The notes under the pieces were generated by a model. The model had not been told where the DNA came from and did no database searches. It saw only the letters and a list, made by a program, of their open reading frames with translations. From contig CAJJDO010000006.1 in the NCBI GenBank assembly GCA_905183005.1, forward strand, positions 480,035 to 544,034: a DNA stretch of 64,000 bases, in the 5' to 3' direction. Positions 1 to 11,516 of the stretch are shown here, in pieces. A program made the translations under genes and the position numbers. This stretch comes from Paramecium pentaurelia (Eukaryota; Ciliophora; Oligohymenophorea; Peniculida; Parameciidae). The first letter of the stretch is position 1. Every line of letters begins with the position of its first letter.

Positions 1-1266
1 TCAAGTTTTAAACTTAAAAAAGGATATTTTTATATATAATTGCAAGGAGAGAGTCATCATGATTTAATAATAGGTTTACCAACAATAGATCATTTATCAA
101 GATGGTCAGCTCTAATTAAAAAAGGTATAACCTATACAAAAAATGTTGCTACTGGATTGTAACTAAACAATATATTCATTAAATTAGAAGAAATCGACTT
201 AGATTCTCCTCCTTCAAGTATTGCTCCAAAAAGAGATAGTTAGACACCCATAAGACGTAAGATTTCTGATTTATCATCTTTGATGCCTAAATTAACTCAT
301 TAGATTCCTAAATTTAAAGATTTCGTTTTAAAATCTCTTTTAATGAGTGATTAAATAAGCTGTATTTTTAAAGCTTATTGTGAATTAGATGGATCAACAT
401 ATGCTTTAAAATGTCTCAACAAATAATTATTAATTTAAAATGGTCTTCTTGGAGAAGCTATACATGAAGTTCGTACATTAACTTCAGTGGATAATCCATA
501 TATAATATAATTATAGTATGCTTTTCAAACTCCTAAGTATTTATATTTGGCATTTGAACATTGTAATGGTGGTAGTTTATACTCTATTTTAAATGCTCTA
601 GAAAGAATTACAATAAGTTAAGCTAAATATTATCTAAGTCAAATTTTAATAGCTTTAGAATATTTGCATAGTTAGAATATTATTTATAATAATCTCTGTT
701 TGAATAATGTATTGTTGACATCAAAGGGAAGTATTAAATTAATAGGACTTCAAAATTATGGTTTTTAATCAATCTACTATAAGACTCCTGAATATTTGGA
801 TGAGGGGAAAATTGGAAAATGGACTGATTATTATTAATTTGGAATATTAGCATTTGAACTTTTATCTGGATGTCATCCATTTTAGGGTAATACTAGTAAT
901 TAAATTATTTTGGGTATTTTGACATGTCAAATAAACTACCCTTAATATTTTAGCAAGGTATATTGATAATTTAAAATAGGAAGCAATAAATCTAATAAAT
1001 AAATTGACAAACAAAAATTATGAAAAACGAATAAATTTTTAGCAAATTAGATAACATCCTTTTTTTAATGATACTAATTGGGAGTAATATTGTTTTTAAA
1101 AATTACAAAATCCAATAAGATTAAATTAATTGAGAAATTATTTAAAATTAGAAAAGGTAAAATTATTAAATATATTTAGATTACATTTCAAGATGAGGAT
1201 TATGAATTGCATGATTAGATCAATTTTAAAAAGGTTATCCAATATGATTATATAAAATTTACTTGA
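1..1266 (+). CDS. PH-domain pseudokinase, AGC/Akt-like (5' partial)
   Basis: The gene is cut by the left edge; 406 residues are visible. The first ~45 residues resemble the end of a pleckstrin-homology domain (last strand, then a helix with a conserved-type Trp, RWSALIKK). A protein-kinase fold follows at about residues 95-370. The ATP-lysine strand is kept (YALKCLNK) and so is a helix-C glutamate (HEVRTL), but there is no glycine loop, the HRD catalytic loop reads YNNLCLNN and the DFG motif reads GLQ. The APE-like TPEYL and the subdomain IX region (WTDYYQFGILAFELLSG) are recognisable. Two introns (958-979, 22 bp; about 1155-1177, 23 bp) restore the frame to a TGA at 1264. By family knowledge the missing residues predict no phosphotransfer, so a scaffold or lipid-sensing role is inferred. 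It is convergent with the next gene, 34 bp away. Confidence 0.8.
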
Positions 1267-1300
1267 TAATGTATATAATATCAACTGATTAATCTTATAA

Positions 1301-3021
1301 TCAAAGTACATTTTAATTTAATGGTTTACATTAAAATTGTTTATCACCTCTTTAATATAGATTTTATTAGTTTTACGACTAGAATTATATTTAAAAATTT
1401 TGATTTTAATTAGGGATTTTTTATTAAAATTAATTTCTTATTTGTTGATCTTGTAATCCTCGTTATCCTAGAATACCTGTTTATATTTGAAGTACTGGTT
1501 ATCCTTATTATCCTGTAAAACTTGGCTATCCTTATTATCCTGGGTAACTTGGCTATCCTTATTATCCTGTAAAACTTGGCTATCCTTATTATCCTGTAAA
1601 ACCTGGTTATACTGATATTCCTGAGTAAGTAAGTTATCCTGGTAAGCCTAATTATCCTTAATTTCCTGGGTAAGTTGGTTATTATTTATGAAATCCTGTT
1701 TATCCCTATTTTATTTGCAAGACATATTGTTCTTATTATTGTAATCTTAATTATAATAATCTCAACATACCTTTGTTGTTAATAATTCAATTGTTAAGCT
1801 TATTAAGCAGCCTATGGAGTAAATTATGATTATTAGGTTTGACCAGATGCCATTGTGGATAATCTTTAAAATGGTTGTTATCCCTATTAAATTTACTGGA
1901 AATCTAGTTGGAGTGAATTTTATTTTTTAATCTATTTTTTATCAGAAGAACTATTAGCCTAATTTTAGGAAAATTATTGAAAGTTATTTTACAATATCTC
2001 TTATTTTTATGATTGATTATTCTATAGTTCTTATTATTATTATGATTGAATTAATTATGGCTAATTAATATAATGGTTTGGACTTTAATAAAGTTAAATT
2101 TCTTGGCTGTTTATATCATAATTTAATAATGATTCCCATGTTATTCGTTAATTGGAATCATATACTATCATTTTATCTAATAATTTAATAATATCTTGAT
2201 CTAAATTTGATTAATAAAGTTTTTATACCTACTAAATTTTGTTTTAACACATCTGAATGTAATTGAGAGAAAGTTTTTTATTTTAAACTTTCTATTTCCT
2301 TTTTCTTAAATTATCTTTATAGTAATGCCAATTCAAATATTATTACTCCTAACTAAATGATTACAAGATTATTACTGAAAAAATGTCACATCTGTTATCA
2401 TAAGATTAACTATAAATAACCTCTGGAGCCTAATAATATGGTGTTCCAACCTTTTTTGTCATAATTTTATTTGTTTATGCATATTTACTAAGACCAAAAT
2501 CGGCAATCTTAGAATATATTAAATATAACTACTTTGACTATTAATTCATTATTTCTAATATTACATAGAATATTCTATGGCTTAAGATCCCTATGTATGA
2601 TATTTTAAGATATTAATTAGTTATAACCTTTAGCTATTTAAGTAATTATATCAAATAATTGTTCTTTAGAGAAATTTTAGTTTTATTTGCTTTATTCATT
2701 CTTAGTGTTGTTCATCAATTCATCTAAATTGAGATCACATCTTTCCATAAATATATAATTATTTTCATCATTAACATCAGAATCATAAACATCATAAATT
2801 TAAACTAAATTTTGATTGTTTATATTCTTCATTTACTTGCAGAGATCAAGCTCTTTTTCTTAATTAAGTGTAATTTCCCTCTATCCATATGATAATGTCT
2901 TCTTTAATATTTTTACACAAACATTCAAATTTTTATCCTTTTTTGATTAAGCATATTTAACTTAACCAAATTCTCCACTTCCTAAATCACCTTCTATAAT
3001 GTATGAATCTTTATAACTCAT
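1301..3021 (-). CDS. Ser/Thr protein kinase with Gln-rich C-terminal repeat tail
   Basis: The spliced protein is 539 aa with four introns (25, 23, 28 and 25 bp). The N-terminal kinase domain (~residues 8-275) has a complete active site: glycine loop GDLGSGEFGQV, lysine in VCVKIL, HRDLKPQN, DFGLS after the first intron, GTPYYQAPEV and a late KMIVYDSNQRITWE. It is therefore predicted active; family placement (ULK- or CAMK-like) is open. The second half is dominated by Gln encoded by TAA/TAG and ends with four nine-residue repeats of the type GQQGQPSFT (DNA repeats of 27 bp, about 1501-1608). Such tails are typical of low-complexity interaction or condensate regions, which is inference here. Read on the plus strand the repeat mimics a PGYP protein; that reading fails at TGA codons. 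Confidence 0.85.
1498..1608 (-). repeat. 27-bp tandem repeats coding the kinase tail
   Basis: About four copies of a 27-bp unit (plus-strand core atccttattatcctgtaaaa) lie head to tail inside the kinase gene and encode GQQGQP-S-(F/Y)-(T/P). Copies differ at only a few bases, so the array is recent or homogenised. Copy number could vary between strains. Confidence 0.85.
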
Positions 3022-3068
3022 GAATGATTTTAATAGAAAATTAAAAATAATATATATTATAATAAATA

Positions 3069-4920
3069 ATGTTCATAATTTTAATTTTGTTTTAAACTCA
3101 TCTATCATTCAGCTAATAGAATTTGAATGATATTGATTAAGACTTAACGTTATAACTACATGAATTGAATAAAAGTAAACATCGTTAATTAAATTCATTA
3201 AGTTTAGAGGAGATTGATTGGAAACCAATATAAATACATTTTTAATTTTTAGAGAATTCAGAAGTTAATTAAGAGATTTTAAACTATATTACTAAAATAC
3301 TAGAGATTTCAAAGATATTTTTTGGGAGACATTTAATGATTAGAAAATAATAACAAAGTCTTGTTTTTGGTAATAAATCAACATGTGGTGGAATTGATAT
3401 TCCTGAAGCATTTCAATAAAAAGAATATTATTAAGATTTAGTGATATTTGTTTCATTTAGAAATGATAATACAAGCAATTATTATGCATATTCAGGCCCT
3501 TGCAAAATTACAAAATATGATTTAAGACCTATTTTTGGTGTTATTAATTGGAATTTGAGACAAATCTAGATGGTAATTAATGATTAAATTAAATTAGAAA
3601 AATGTTAATTCTTTTACTATTTAATAAAATATTTAAACTTCTATTCATGAAATTATACATACTCTTGGATTTATTAAAGTTCTTTATCAATATTATTATG
3701 ATCCTTAAACTTTAGAATTTTATAATTTAACATTAGAAAAAGATAAAAATAATCATTTGATTTTGTCCACACCTCGTTTAATGAATATATCCAAAGAATA
3801 TTTTTAATGTGATTAAGTTAAAGGGGCTGTAATGGAAAATTAAGGTGGAGATAATAGTGCAGACCATCATTTTGAGCGTACTTATTATTTTAATGAACTC
3901 ATGACAGGCTCTTAGATGAATGGATAATCTGTATTATCATAATTTACATTTGCTTTATTATCAGATTTTGGGTAGTATATTAATTTTATCATAGTTTTTA
4001 TCGATTATTAAAATATAAAAGTGATTTTATGACTTATGGAAAAGGTAAAGGATGTGACTTTTTATTTAAATCTTGTAAGGAATTAGAAGTTGATGAATTT
4101 TGTTAAGAAAATGAATATACATGTTCCTTTAATAATTTTGGAATTGGTAAATGTGGCTAAGATTAATTAAGTGATTAATGCTCTTATAGAAGCATATTTA
4201 AAGGAATGGATTGTAAAAACCAATTTTAATATCAGACATAAGAATAAATAGATCATTTCTCAAAAACAAAAAGTACAATTAGTGAGAATAGTTTATGCTT
4301 TTAAATATCTTATAAAGAATAAAAAATTGAAACATTATCTGAAAAATTAAGTTTAATCGAAGAATCATGTTATAGATATAAATGTTAAAATAATGAAATA
4401 CATATCATTATTCAATAAAATGATAATAACTATATCCAACTTCATTGTCCTAATAATGAAACAATAACTTTTAGTGAAATCAATTTTCATATTAAATGTC
4501 CATAAGATTCAAAATAAATCTGTTCTCATTAAAATGATTGTTAAAATTAATGTAATTCAAGAGGTTTTTGTGTTAATTAATAATGTACTTGTTAATATGG
4601 ATTTTCTGGATATTACTGTGAAAATGAATGTGATGGATTTAGAAAAGAAGATAAATGTTTGATTAAATGTGATGAATAAGATTTTGCTGATATCAATTCT
4701 ATGTATTGTTTAACATGTTCAGGGGTAATAAAAGATTTAATATTATTATAAGAATTGTAAATAATGTAAGAGTATCTTTGAATGTTTAGAATGTGATGTA
4801 GGATATCATTTAAAAGATAATTTCTGTGAACCTTTTTATCAGAAAATAGAAACCTTATCATCAATATAGTTTAATTCTATCATTTACAGAATTATTCTCA
4901 TATTGATCATTTTAATTTGA
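3069..4920 (+). CDS. Leishmanolysin-like (peptidase M8) surface metalloprotease
   Basis: A 591-aa protein after removal of three introns (25, 23 and 28 bp). It starts with a signal peptide (MFIILILF, cleavage likely near the following Ser residues). The zinc motif HEIIHTLGF is clear, and the third ligand lies in the family-typical HHFERTYYFNELMTG followed by SVLSQFTFALLSDFG. The upstream YSGPCKI block also matches M8 enzymes. The C-terminal half is Cys-rich, contains an EGF-like module (CNSRGFCVNQQCTC) and ends in a short hydrophobic helix, suggesting membrane or GPI anchoring. M8 proteins are secreted or surface endopeptidases, abundant in ciliates. Glu and all three His needed for activity are present. 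The substrate is unknown. Confidence 0.88.
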
Positions 4921-5211
4921 ATAATTTAATAAATAAGTTTAAATTTTTTATATAAAAACAGCAATTTTATCCTTTATTTATTTTTATGTAAATATCTATT
5001 CTATTCCATGTTTCTATTATAAAAAAATACTTCTTAAAATTAAATATAACCAATTAAAATATAAGGATTTAATATTAGTAATTCACTAAATTATGGTTAA
5101 CTCAGTTTCAAAAGAAGTATTTATAGAATAACTATTAGAAATAGGTTGACTCTAATAGATATTGAATGATTATTTATTAATTCAGATTTATAATGCTTAT
5201 TTTATTATAAT

Positions 5212-6183
5212 TCATGACATATCTCTCTATAGTTTGCTTTCAACTTTTTTTTTAAGAATTTCTATATCTTTTTGTTTTAGTTCTTCTAATAATGATAATA
5301 TGGCACACAAAATATGTTATGAAGTTTCAAAAGAATCTGGTTTTCCATTAAAATTTAAGTTCGTTTTTGAATTTTAATTTGTTTACTATATTTTTGTAAT
5401 TTATTCACTTTTCTGTATTTAGAATGGTATTTCTTCTTCTTCTTAAATTTTATCATTTATTTAAAATTATGAATGTGTCTTTCCTCCTACTAACATGGGT
5501 ATATTTTTATTTTCATTTTAAAATTAGAATTCTTTTTAATCATAAATTTATATTTCCTATTATTCTTGTGATTCTTCATAAAAAAATTATTAAATTCCTT
5601 TTTATGATTTATTATTTTCCTAATTTTTATTTAATTCCTATTGAGAATCTTCACTTTTTTTATTTTTACTTTTATTTTCTTTAGATTTCTTTTTAAAAAT
5701 TTTAGACTCAATTTTCTTAATTTTCTAATAATCCATTTATACATTTTATTTAATCTAATTCTCCTTTTCCTCTTCTTATTATAGTTATCGTCTTTCTTAT
5801 TATGAAATAACTATATCATCTAATTTTTCTAATTAAGATGCATATTTTAAGACTTACTATCTATAATTTGGATGTTAAGTAACAGGATTATATAAAAGAT
5901 TTAATGCTTTCAAATTTGGCAATTGTTTTAATAATTAAAACTCTTCAATATTTGATATATTATTATTTCTTAAATTTAAATCTTTGAGATGTGAACACTT
6001 GACTACATCTTTTAAAGTATTTATTTTATTAGAAGCCAACTAAGCAAGCTCCAAATTTTTCAATTATGTAATAAAGGATATTTCTTCTAAATCATTTCCC
6101 CATAAGTTTATTGACTTAATATTCTCCATTACATCTGTTTTGGCCTTCTATATTATGAGCTATTTAGTTAATATTTTGGTCAT
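5212..6183 (-). CDS. CFAP410: CFAP410 (C21orf2)-like leucine-rich-repeat ciliary protein
   Basis: A 323-aa intronless ORF. The N-terminus (MTKILTKQLIIQKAK) followed by INLWGNDLEEIS, NLELAQLASNKI, LKDLNLRNNNI and ALNLLYNPV matches the LRR block of CFAP410. The LRR cap reads YRQQVLKYASQLEKLDDI. After an acidic, Gln-rich linker, the C-terminal helix ILCAILSLLEELKQKDIE corresponds to the conserved CFAP410 C-terminal helix used for tetramerisation. Human CFAP410 works with NEK1 at the basal body, so a basal-body or ciliary role is inferred. The start ATG leaves 58 bp to the next gene upstream. The 5' ATG fits the family N-terminus, so I am fairly sure of it. Confidence 0.85.
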
Positions 6184-6241
6184 TCAAAATATTAAAATGA
6201 TTATTGTGTTCAATTGAATTTATATAATTTTATAATATTAT

Positions 6242-7888
6242 TCATAAAAAGCAAACTAAAAATGATCCAATCAAACTAAATACTCCACTCATAAACATGC
6301 TAACTGAAATGTCATCAACACTTGAAAACAACAAAAAACCTAATGGAATAATGAAAAACATAAATGCTTAAGAAAAAAAGGTTGTTAAATTAAGCATTTA
6401 AGGCAAAAGCCCTTTTATTGTATCTCTAACTTACTAATAAATATAATCAATAATTAAATACATCATCTTCTAACTGATTTGCTAATTTATATGGTAATTC
6501 ACTTAAAACAGCAGTTTAAACTCCCCAAAATGGAAGAGTAATAAATATTGAATAAAATTCATTAACAGACCAAGTATATAATAGTGATGCCCCAGCCAAG
6601 GCATTTACAATCATATATATTGTGCTTGTGTAATGATTACCCAATTATTTTAAGAACAAAGTTGTTAATAGATGAAGTATAGCACTCATACACAGTGCCA
6701 AAGCCCCTCTGTATATTATTTAAACAATACCCCAGCTAATTCCTATATCAAATACAATATTCCTTATTGCTTCATTATATTATTGAGGTCCTTCTTCCAA
6801 CATTGTAATACCTGACCATAGAGTAGCATAGACAGATACAAATAATTAGGAACCACAAGTGAAAAAATGGGATAACAAAAATATCTTCATATTTTATGGC
6901 AATTAACTAACATATATTTAGAATTGAATACAATATAAATGTTATTCCAGGCAAAAAAGAATTGATACTAAATCTCATCTTATGATTTGATTAGACTAAA
7001 TCTAATCCTTTACTAGGAAATGATATTAAAACCATTCCAAAACCAATTAATATCATTATCAACCCTACTAAATATGCAAATGATAAATTCTCTATGAAAT
7101 TATCGAAATTTAAATAAATAAAATTGAATGCTAAAACACTAGAAACTAGAAATCCAGTAAATTTTCCAAATGAATCAACAAATGTTTTTTATTATTACAC
7201 CTTTTACTACTATTTAGGATTAACATATTCTTCTAACAAAGCAGAACAAGCAAACTATTTATATCAATGTTAAGTATATACTCCTAACATTTCTAAACCA
7301 ACATCCATCACTGTGAAACTGACAATTGAAATAATCAAAACTGATGTTTTTTTATTTATTGAATCAACATATAATGATCTTATATATATTTAAATATTTA
7401 CTTTGTATCAGCTAATAATCCTATACCCATAATAGAAACTATTATGAAATATATCATAGCGTTTTTTAATTGATGTGATTTACTTTCGCTGTAGTATCGA
7501 ATAAAAGGATAGAGTAATAAATTAATTACAGGAGGAAATAACCAACTGGAATATTGTTGTAATTTATTACATTGAAGAGTCTAAAAGTTCTGGAGTGTCT
7601 AATTTCAAAAACAAAGGAGAAATGAAAACCATTTCAATTGCAAACCCTCACTATACATGTATAAATACCATACTCAACTGCAAATGTTAAAACTACTAAT
7701 GCTAATATCTGTGATTATGTTAAATAATGTATTTTCTTATTTTTTATTTTGAATGCTTTAGTTGGCTTTGAATTGAATTTTCCATTAAATTTATAATTCT
7801 TTATCTCTGTTACTTCTTTTCTTTTACTCATCAAATATTCATTATAATTATCAATCACTTCATCTTCATACATAATAAGTGAACTCAT
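6242..7888 (-). CDS. SLC45/sucrose-transporter-like membrane carrier
   Basis: A 498-aa polytopic protein assembled with six introns (22, 25, 23, 27, 25 and 28 bp). Segments match the GPH/SLC45 sugar-carrier pattern: FAIEMVFISPLFLKL at the first helices, a large TM-rich centre, FSSVDDISVSMFMSGVFSL near the end and about ten to twelve hydrophobic stretches in total. The N-terminal ~60 residues are charged and cytosolic. Typical SLC45 signature residues such as the RRRP loop are not obvious, so substrate assignment (sugar-proton symport) is only suggested by family. One intron ends in GAG, unusual for this genome, and should be checked with RNA. The start codon lies in a short AT-rich spacer. 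Confidence 0.7.
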
Positions 7889-7932
7889 AAATTATTTATA
7901 AAATAAAAACGATAAATAATAAATTTATATTT

Positions 7933-8958
7933 TCATGATGAAAAACAATTCATTGTCTTTTTATTATATCAATGAAAACATTTCATAAACTCATTTATTT
8001 ATAATCAAACTATCTTATTTTAATCATCAATTTTTATACTATTTTTAGATTTACTTATTCACTTAGATAAATTAGAAACTTAATAATATCATTCAAAGAG
8101 TAATTTTATATATTATTAATGGTTAGATTATAGTCTCAATAAATAAATTGATTTTAAAATAAATTTATATTGTGTAAATCAAATTATCGTAATATTTATT
8201 TTACTTTTATAAATACTTCCTAATTTATTATCAGTAATACCTATTATTTCATAACTATCTTTAAAAATTTCATTAAATCATCTAAAATCTTAGTTTTTTT
8301 ATTTGATCTTATTTTCTTTCTATTAAAGTAAAATTAATTAATTGAGAACTAGTTTAAAAAAGATTTATTTCCATATATATATATATTAGGAGAAAATAAT
8401 TTTACATTAAATATCTATTACTTGGTGATTAGATTAGATGCTTAATAATATAGATAATAATTTTATGAATACTATTTAAAGTTATAGTGTCTTTCATGAG
8501 TATCCATTATTTTCTTAGTCATCATTATATTAATTTCCTCTATTCTAATACTTAATTTTTCATTTGAAAGAATGCTCAATAAGATTAACTTTAAACTCTA
8601 ATTATATAAAGTTTATATATCATATAATTATTAATTCTAAATCTTACTTTATTTCTTCATTAAGTATCATTTTCAGGTTTCTCTGTATTATTATAAAGAG
8701 AGCATGAATATAATTTTACATTTCTTCCACTATCTTCTATTTTCAAAAAGCTTGGTCGATTTTTTTATCGTTTGATTTTTCTATGTATTATTTATTCTAT
8801 TTTTAGTACTTTCTAAGTTAGAAGCATAGAGAACTGATATAATGTTATCTAATAGGTGATTCATCTTAGTTTATTTCTCCTTATTGACATGAAATATTTG
8901 TAGGGAAATAATCATAGAGATGTTGAGGTTCTTGATTTATTAAGGTTTCATTGATCAT
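7933..8958 (-). pseudogene. Relic: one long frame broken by several TGA codons
   Basis: From an ATG at 8958 the first 71 codons are open and coding-like (they begin MINETLINQEPQHLYDYF). The same frame then continues to 7933 through about ten TGA codons separated by stretches such as KIVEEMQNYIHALF and DSYEIIGITDNKLG. No GT-AG introns of the normal size remove the TGAs. The pattern (frame kept, isolated TGA) suggests a recent pseudogene in which TGG or other codons became TGA. Product not recognised; later segments are hydrophobic. The alternative is a short real gene of 71 codons followed by chance open sequence. Confidence 0.4.
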
Positions 8959-9400
8959 TTTATTAATTTATATTAATAAAATTATCCATAAATTCTTAGA
9001 ATAATAAAGATAGATTGATATATTTTTTAACAAAATATTATATGATATTTATGGAAAAAAATTGTCATGATTTTGTATGTTCATAGAGTAATTTTTATTA
9101 AATGAAAGAAAATATAAAATCATTATATTATAATTAAGATAAATATTATTTAATAAATTCTGGATATGATTTTAATATATAATTAAGATAATTGAATGCT
9201 TTTGTTTAATTTCAATTTTTTAATATTAATGAATAAAATTAAGAAACAGTTATGAATCATAGATCATAATATTTTGATGTATTATTTCATTAATAAACAT
9301 AATTTTTAATCTGGACAATTAACATTAATTTTTATTTTCTTTTTTAAAAGTTATCTAAGTTCAAAATTCATCTCAAAATTTATTTATAACATATTTATAT
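8959..9400. other. AT-rich spacer, one doubtful ORF
   Basis: Divergent promoter region between the relic and CK2 alpha. A 117-codon plus-strand ORF (9051-9404, ciliate code) exists, but its TGA overlaps the CK2 ATG and its composition is only weakly coding-like, so I do not call it a gene. No other structure is seen. Confidence 0.5.
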
Positions 9401-10503
9401 ATGAATTAAATAGTGTAAGCAAAACCAAAATTTTATGCGGATTTTAATAAGAATCAACCAAAAGAGTATTGGGATTATGATAATTTTGAAAATGAATGGG
9501 GTGTAAGACTTTTATTAATGTTAGGATAATGACTAATATGAAATTGCAAGAAAAATTGGAAGAGGCAAATATTCTGATGTTTATGAAGGGATTAGATATC
9601 CATAAAATTAGAGAGTAGTAATTAAAGTGTTGAAACCAGTTAAAAAAAGAAAAATAAAAAGAGAGACAAAAATTCTGCTTTCATTAAAAGGACACCCAAA
9701 CATTATAGAGTTAAGTGATATAGTAAAAGACCCAGCATCAAAAACTCCTTGTTTAGTTTTTGATTATATAGATCATGTTGATTTTAGAAGCATCTTTCCA
9801 AAACTCACTGATTTAGAGATTCGATTTTATCTATATGAATTAATGAAAGCTTTAGATTTTTGTCATTCTAGAGGGATTATGCATAGAGATGTTAAGCCTT
9901 AGAATATTATAGTGAATCCATAAAAAAAGTTATTGAAATTACTTGATTTTGGTTTAGCAGAATATTATCATATGGGACAAGATTATAATGTCAGAGTAGC
10001 ATCTCGATATTTTAAAGGTCCTGAATTATTAGTTGATAATGTTTATTATGATTATTCATTGGATATTTGGAGTAGTGGAGCCATGCTTGCATCAATGGTT
10101 ATTATATATATAAGATTATATTTGTAGATTTTTAAGAAGGAGCCATTCTTTTAAGGAAATGATAATTATGACTAATTAATAGTCATAGCAAAAGTGTTAG
10201 GGACTGAAGATTTATTAACTTACGTTAAGAAGTACAGATTGAAATTAGATCCAGTATTTGATAATAAATTGGGAAAGTAAAATTTAAATTTGAACCTTAG
10301 TTATCCAAAAAGAGAATGGTCAAAGTTTATCAATCAAGAGAATAAACATTTATGTTCGGAAGAGGCAATTGATTTATTATCCAAAATGTTATTGTATGAT
10401 CATGTAAATCTAATTAAATATTAAAAAATAGGCACTAAGAATTACTCCTAAAGAAGCCTTAGATCATCCATATTTCTTACCTGTTAGAGATTAGAAAAAA
10501 TGA
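9401..10503 (+). CDS. CSNK2A: Casein kinase II catalytic subunit alpha
   Basis: A 340-aa protein with three introns (9503-9524, plus 30 and 28 bp). It matches CK2 alpha along its length: YWDYDNFENEWG, IGRGKYSDVYEG, VIKVLKPVKKRKIKRE (basic cluster), HRDVKPQNI, LLDFGLAEYY, RVASRYFKGPELLVD, GAMLASM then FKKEPFFQGNDNYDQL, AKVLGTEDLLTYV and ITPKEALDHPYF. DWG is replaced by DFG, but all catalytic residues are present. CK2 is a constitutive, acidophilic Ser/Thr kinase of nucleus and cytoplasm. The second intron begins GTT rather than GTA. No beta subunit gene is nearby. Confidence 0.95.
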
Positions 10504-10687
10504 AATTGATATTTTTTAGTATTTTATTAAATTACATACAAATAAACATTATATAAATGATAATCGAACACAACACTTAAAATGATAATCAAAATAATAA
10601 TATAAGTCTTGTGTAGTTATGAAATTGGAATAAATATGAAAATAGTAATTGTGAGTATATTAATTTTAATAGGATTTTAATTGTTTA

Positions 10688-11453
10688 ATGAGTGAGGTAA
10701 ACATGGATGAAGAGACAGAAAAAAAGCTTAATGAAATTTTTCATTCAATTAAATTAGAGTATGATTAAAGTTAAGAAGCCTTAAAAACAATTAAAAAAAC
10801 TAATGATTTGGTGGGATAAGTAAGACATTGTAAATCTCTATCCACCCTTTTTTATCATGCAAAAAATTTGGATTATGCTCATAAGGAGTTCAAGAATCTC
10901 AAAATCAACAATCTCAATATCAACTTAAACTCTGATATAGTTATATATACAAAGGAGGATGGCTAATGTGTTGCTAAAACAATTGAAATGATTGGTGTAA
11001 TGAGATTTCAATAATACACTCCCATAATCAGAGTTCAATGGTATTACAGTAAGAACAACTTAAAAGAGATAATTGGAAGATATATAGATTGCATTGGAGA
11101 TAGGGAATTATTCTTATCTGACCAATATGATTTTATTTAGCCAGATACAATCATATCTCTAGCAGAAGTCTTAGACTTTAAAGATTTCGATAAGTAGGAC
11201 TTTGTGGATGATTTTACCTTTTATTGTAGGTAAACATTTCTAATAGTGATTTAGGTCATTCTACAAAAATAAACAAATAATCCCGCCTATTTAGAAATGG
11301 GGAAAACATTGTTTATGTAAATTACCATTGAATCCCGATTAATAATATATACAATGTGATATTTGTTAAAAATGGTATCATTATGAATGCTTGGGAATCA
11401 AGCAAATCTAGTAAACTACTTATGTCTGCATTAAGTGCAAGAAAAAAAAATGA
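10688..11453 (+). CDS. BAH-PHD chromatin reader
   Basis: A 246-aa protein with one 25-bp intron (11230-11254). Residues ~65-190 form a BAH domain (IRVQWYYSKNNL, ELFLSDQYDFIQPDTI, EVLDFKDF). A PHD finger follows: CLCKLPLNP, QCDICQKWYHYECLG, YVCIKCKKK, giving the C4-H-C3 zinc ligands with the Trp used for methyl-lysine binding. The protein ends directly after the finger (TGA at 11451). BAH-PHD proteins bind methylated histone tails and often act in silencing, as plant EBS/SHL and Polycomb-linked readers do. A second in-frame ATG at 10703 is an alternative start. Confidence 0.85.
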
Positions 11454-11516
11454 TTTTATAAGATAACTATAACTTGTTATGAATCAAATGAAAACGATAA
11501 TATATTTTTATTAAAA

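Noticed and set aside
1440..2330. Plus-strand PGYP-repeat, penta-EF-hand-like gene
   Set aside because: It has many in-frame TGA codons, and the minus strand gives a complete spliced kinase with conserved motifs over the same DNA.
4474..4864. Short standard-code ORFs over the metalloprotease gene
   Set aside because: They are fragments or antisense shadows of the spliced leishmanolysin-like frame.
6242..7888. Frameshift in the SLC45-like gene after residue ~85
   Set aside because: A perfect 25-bp GTA...CAG intron restores the frame exactly, so no mutation is needed.
9051..9404. 117-codon plus-strand ORF before CK2
   Set aside because: Its stop overlaps the CK2 start codon, no family is recognised, and an ORF of this length is expected by chance with a single stop codon.
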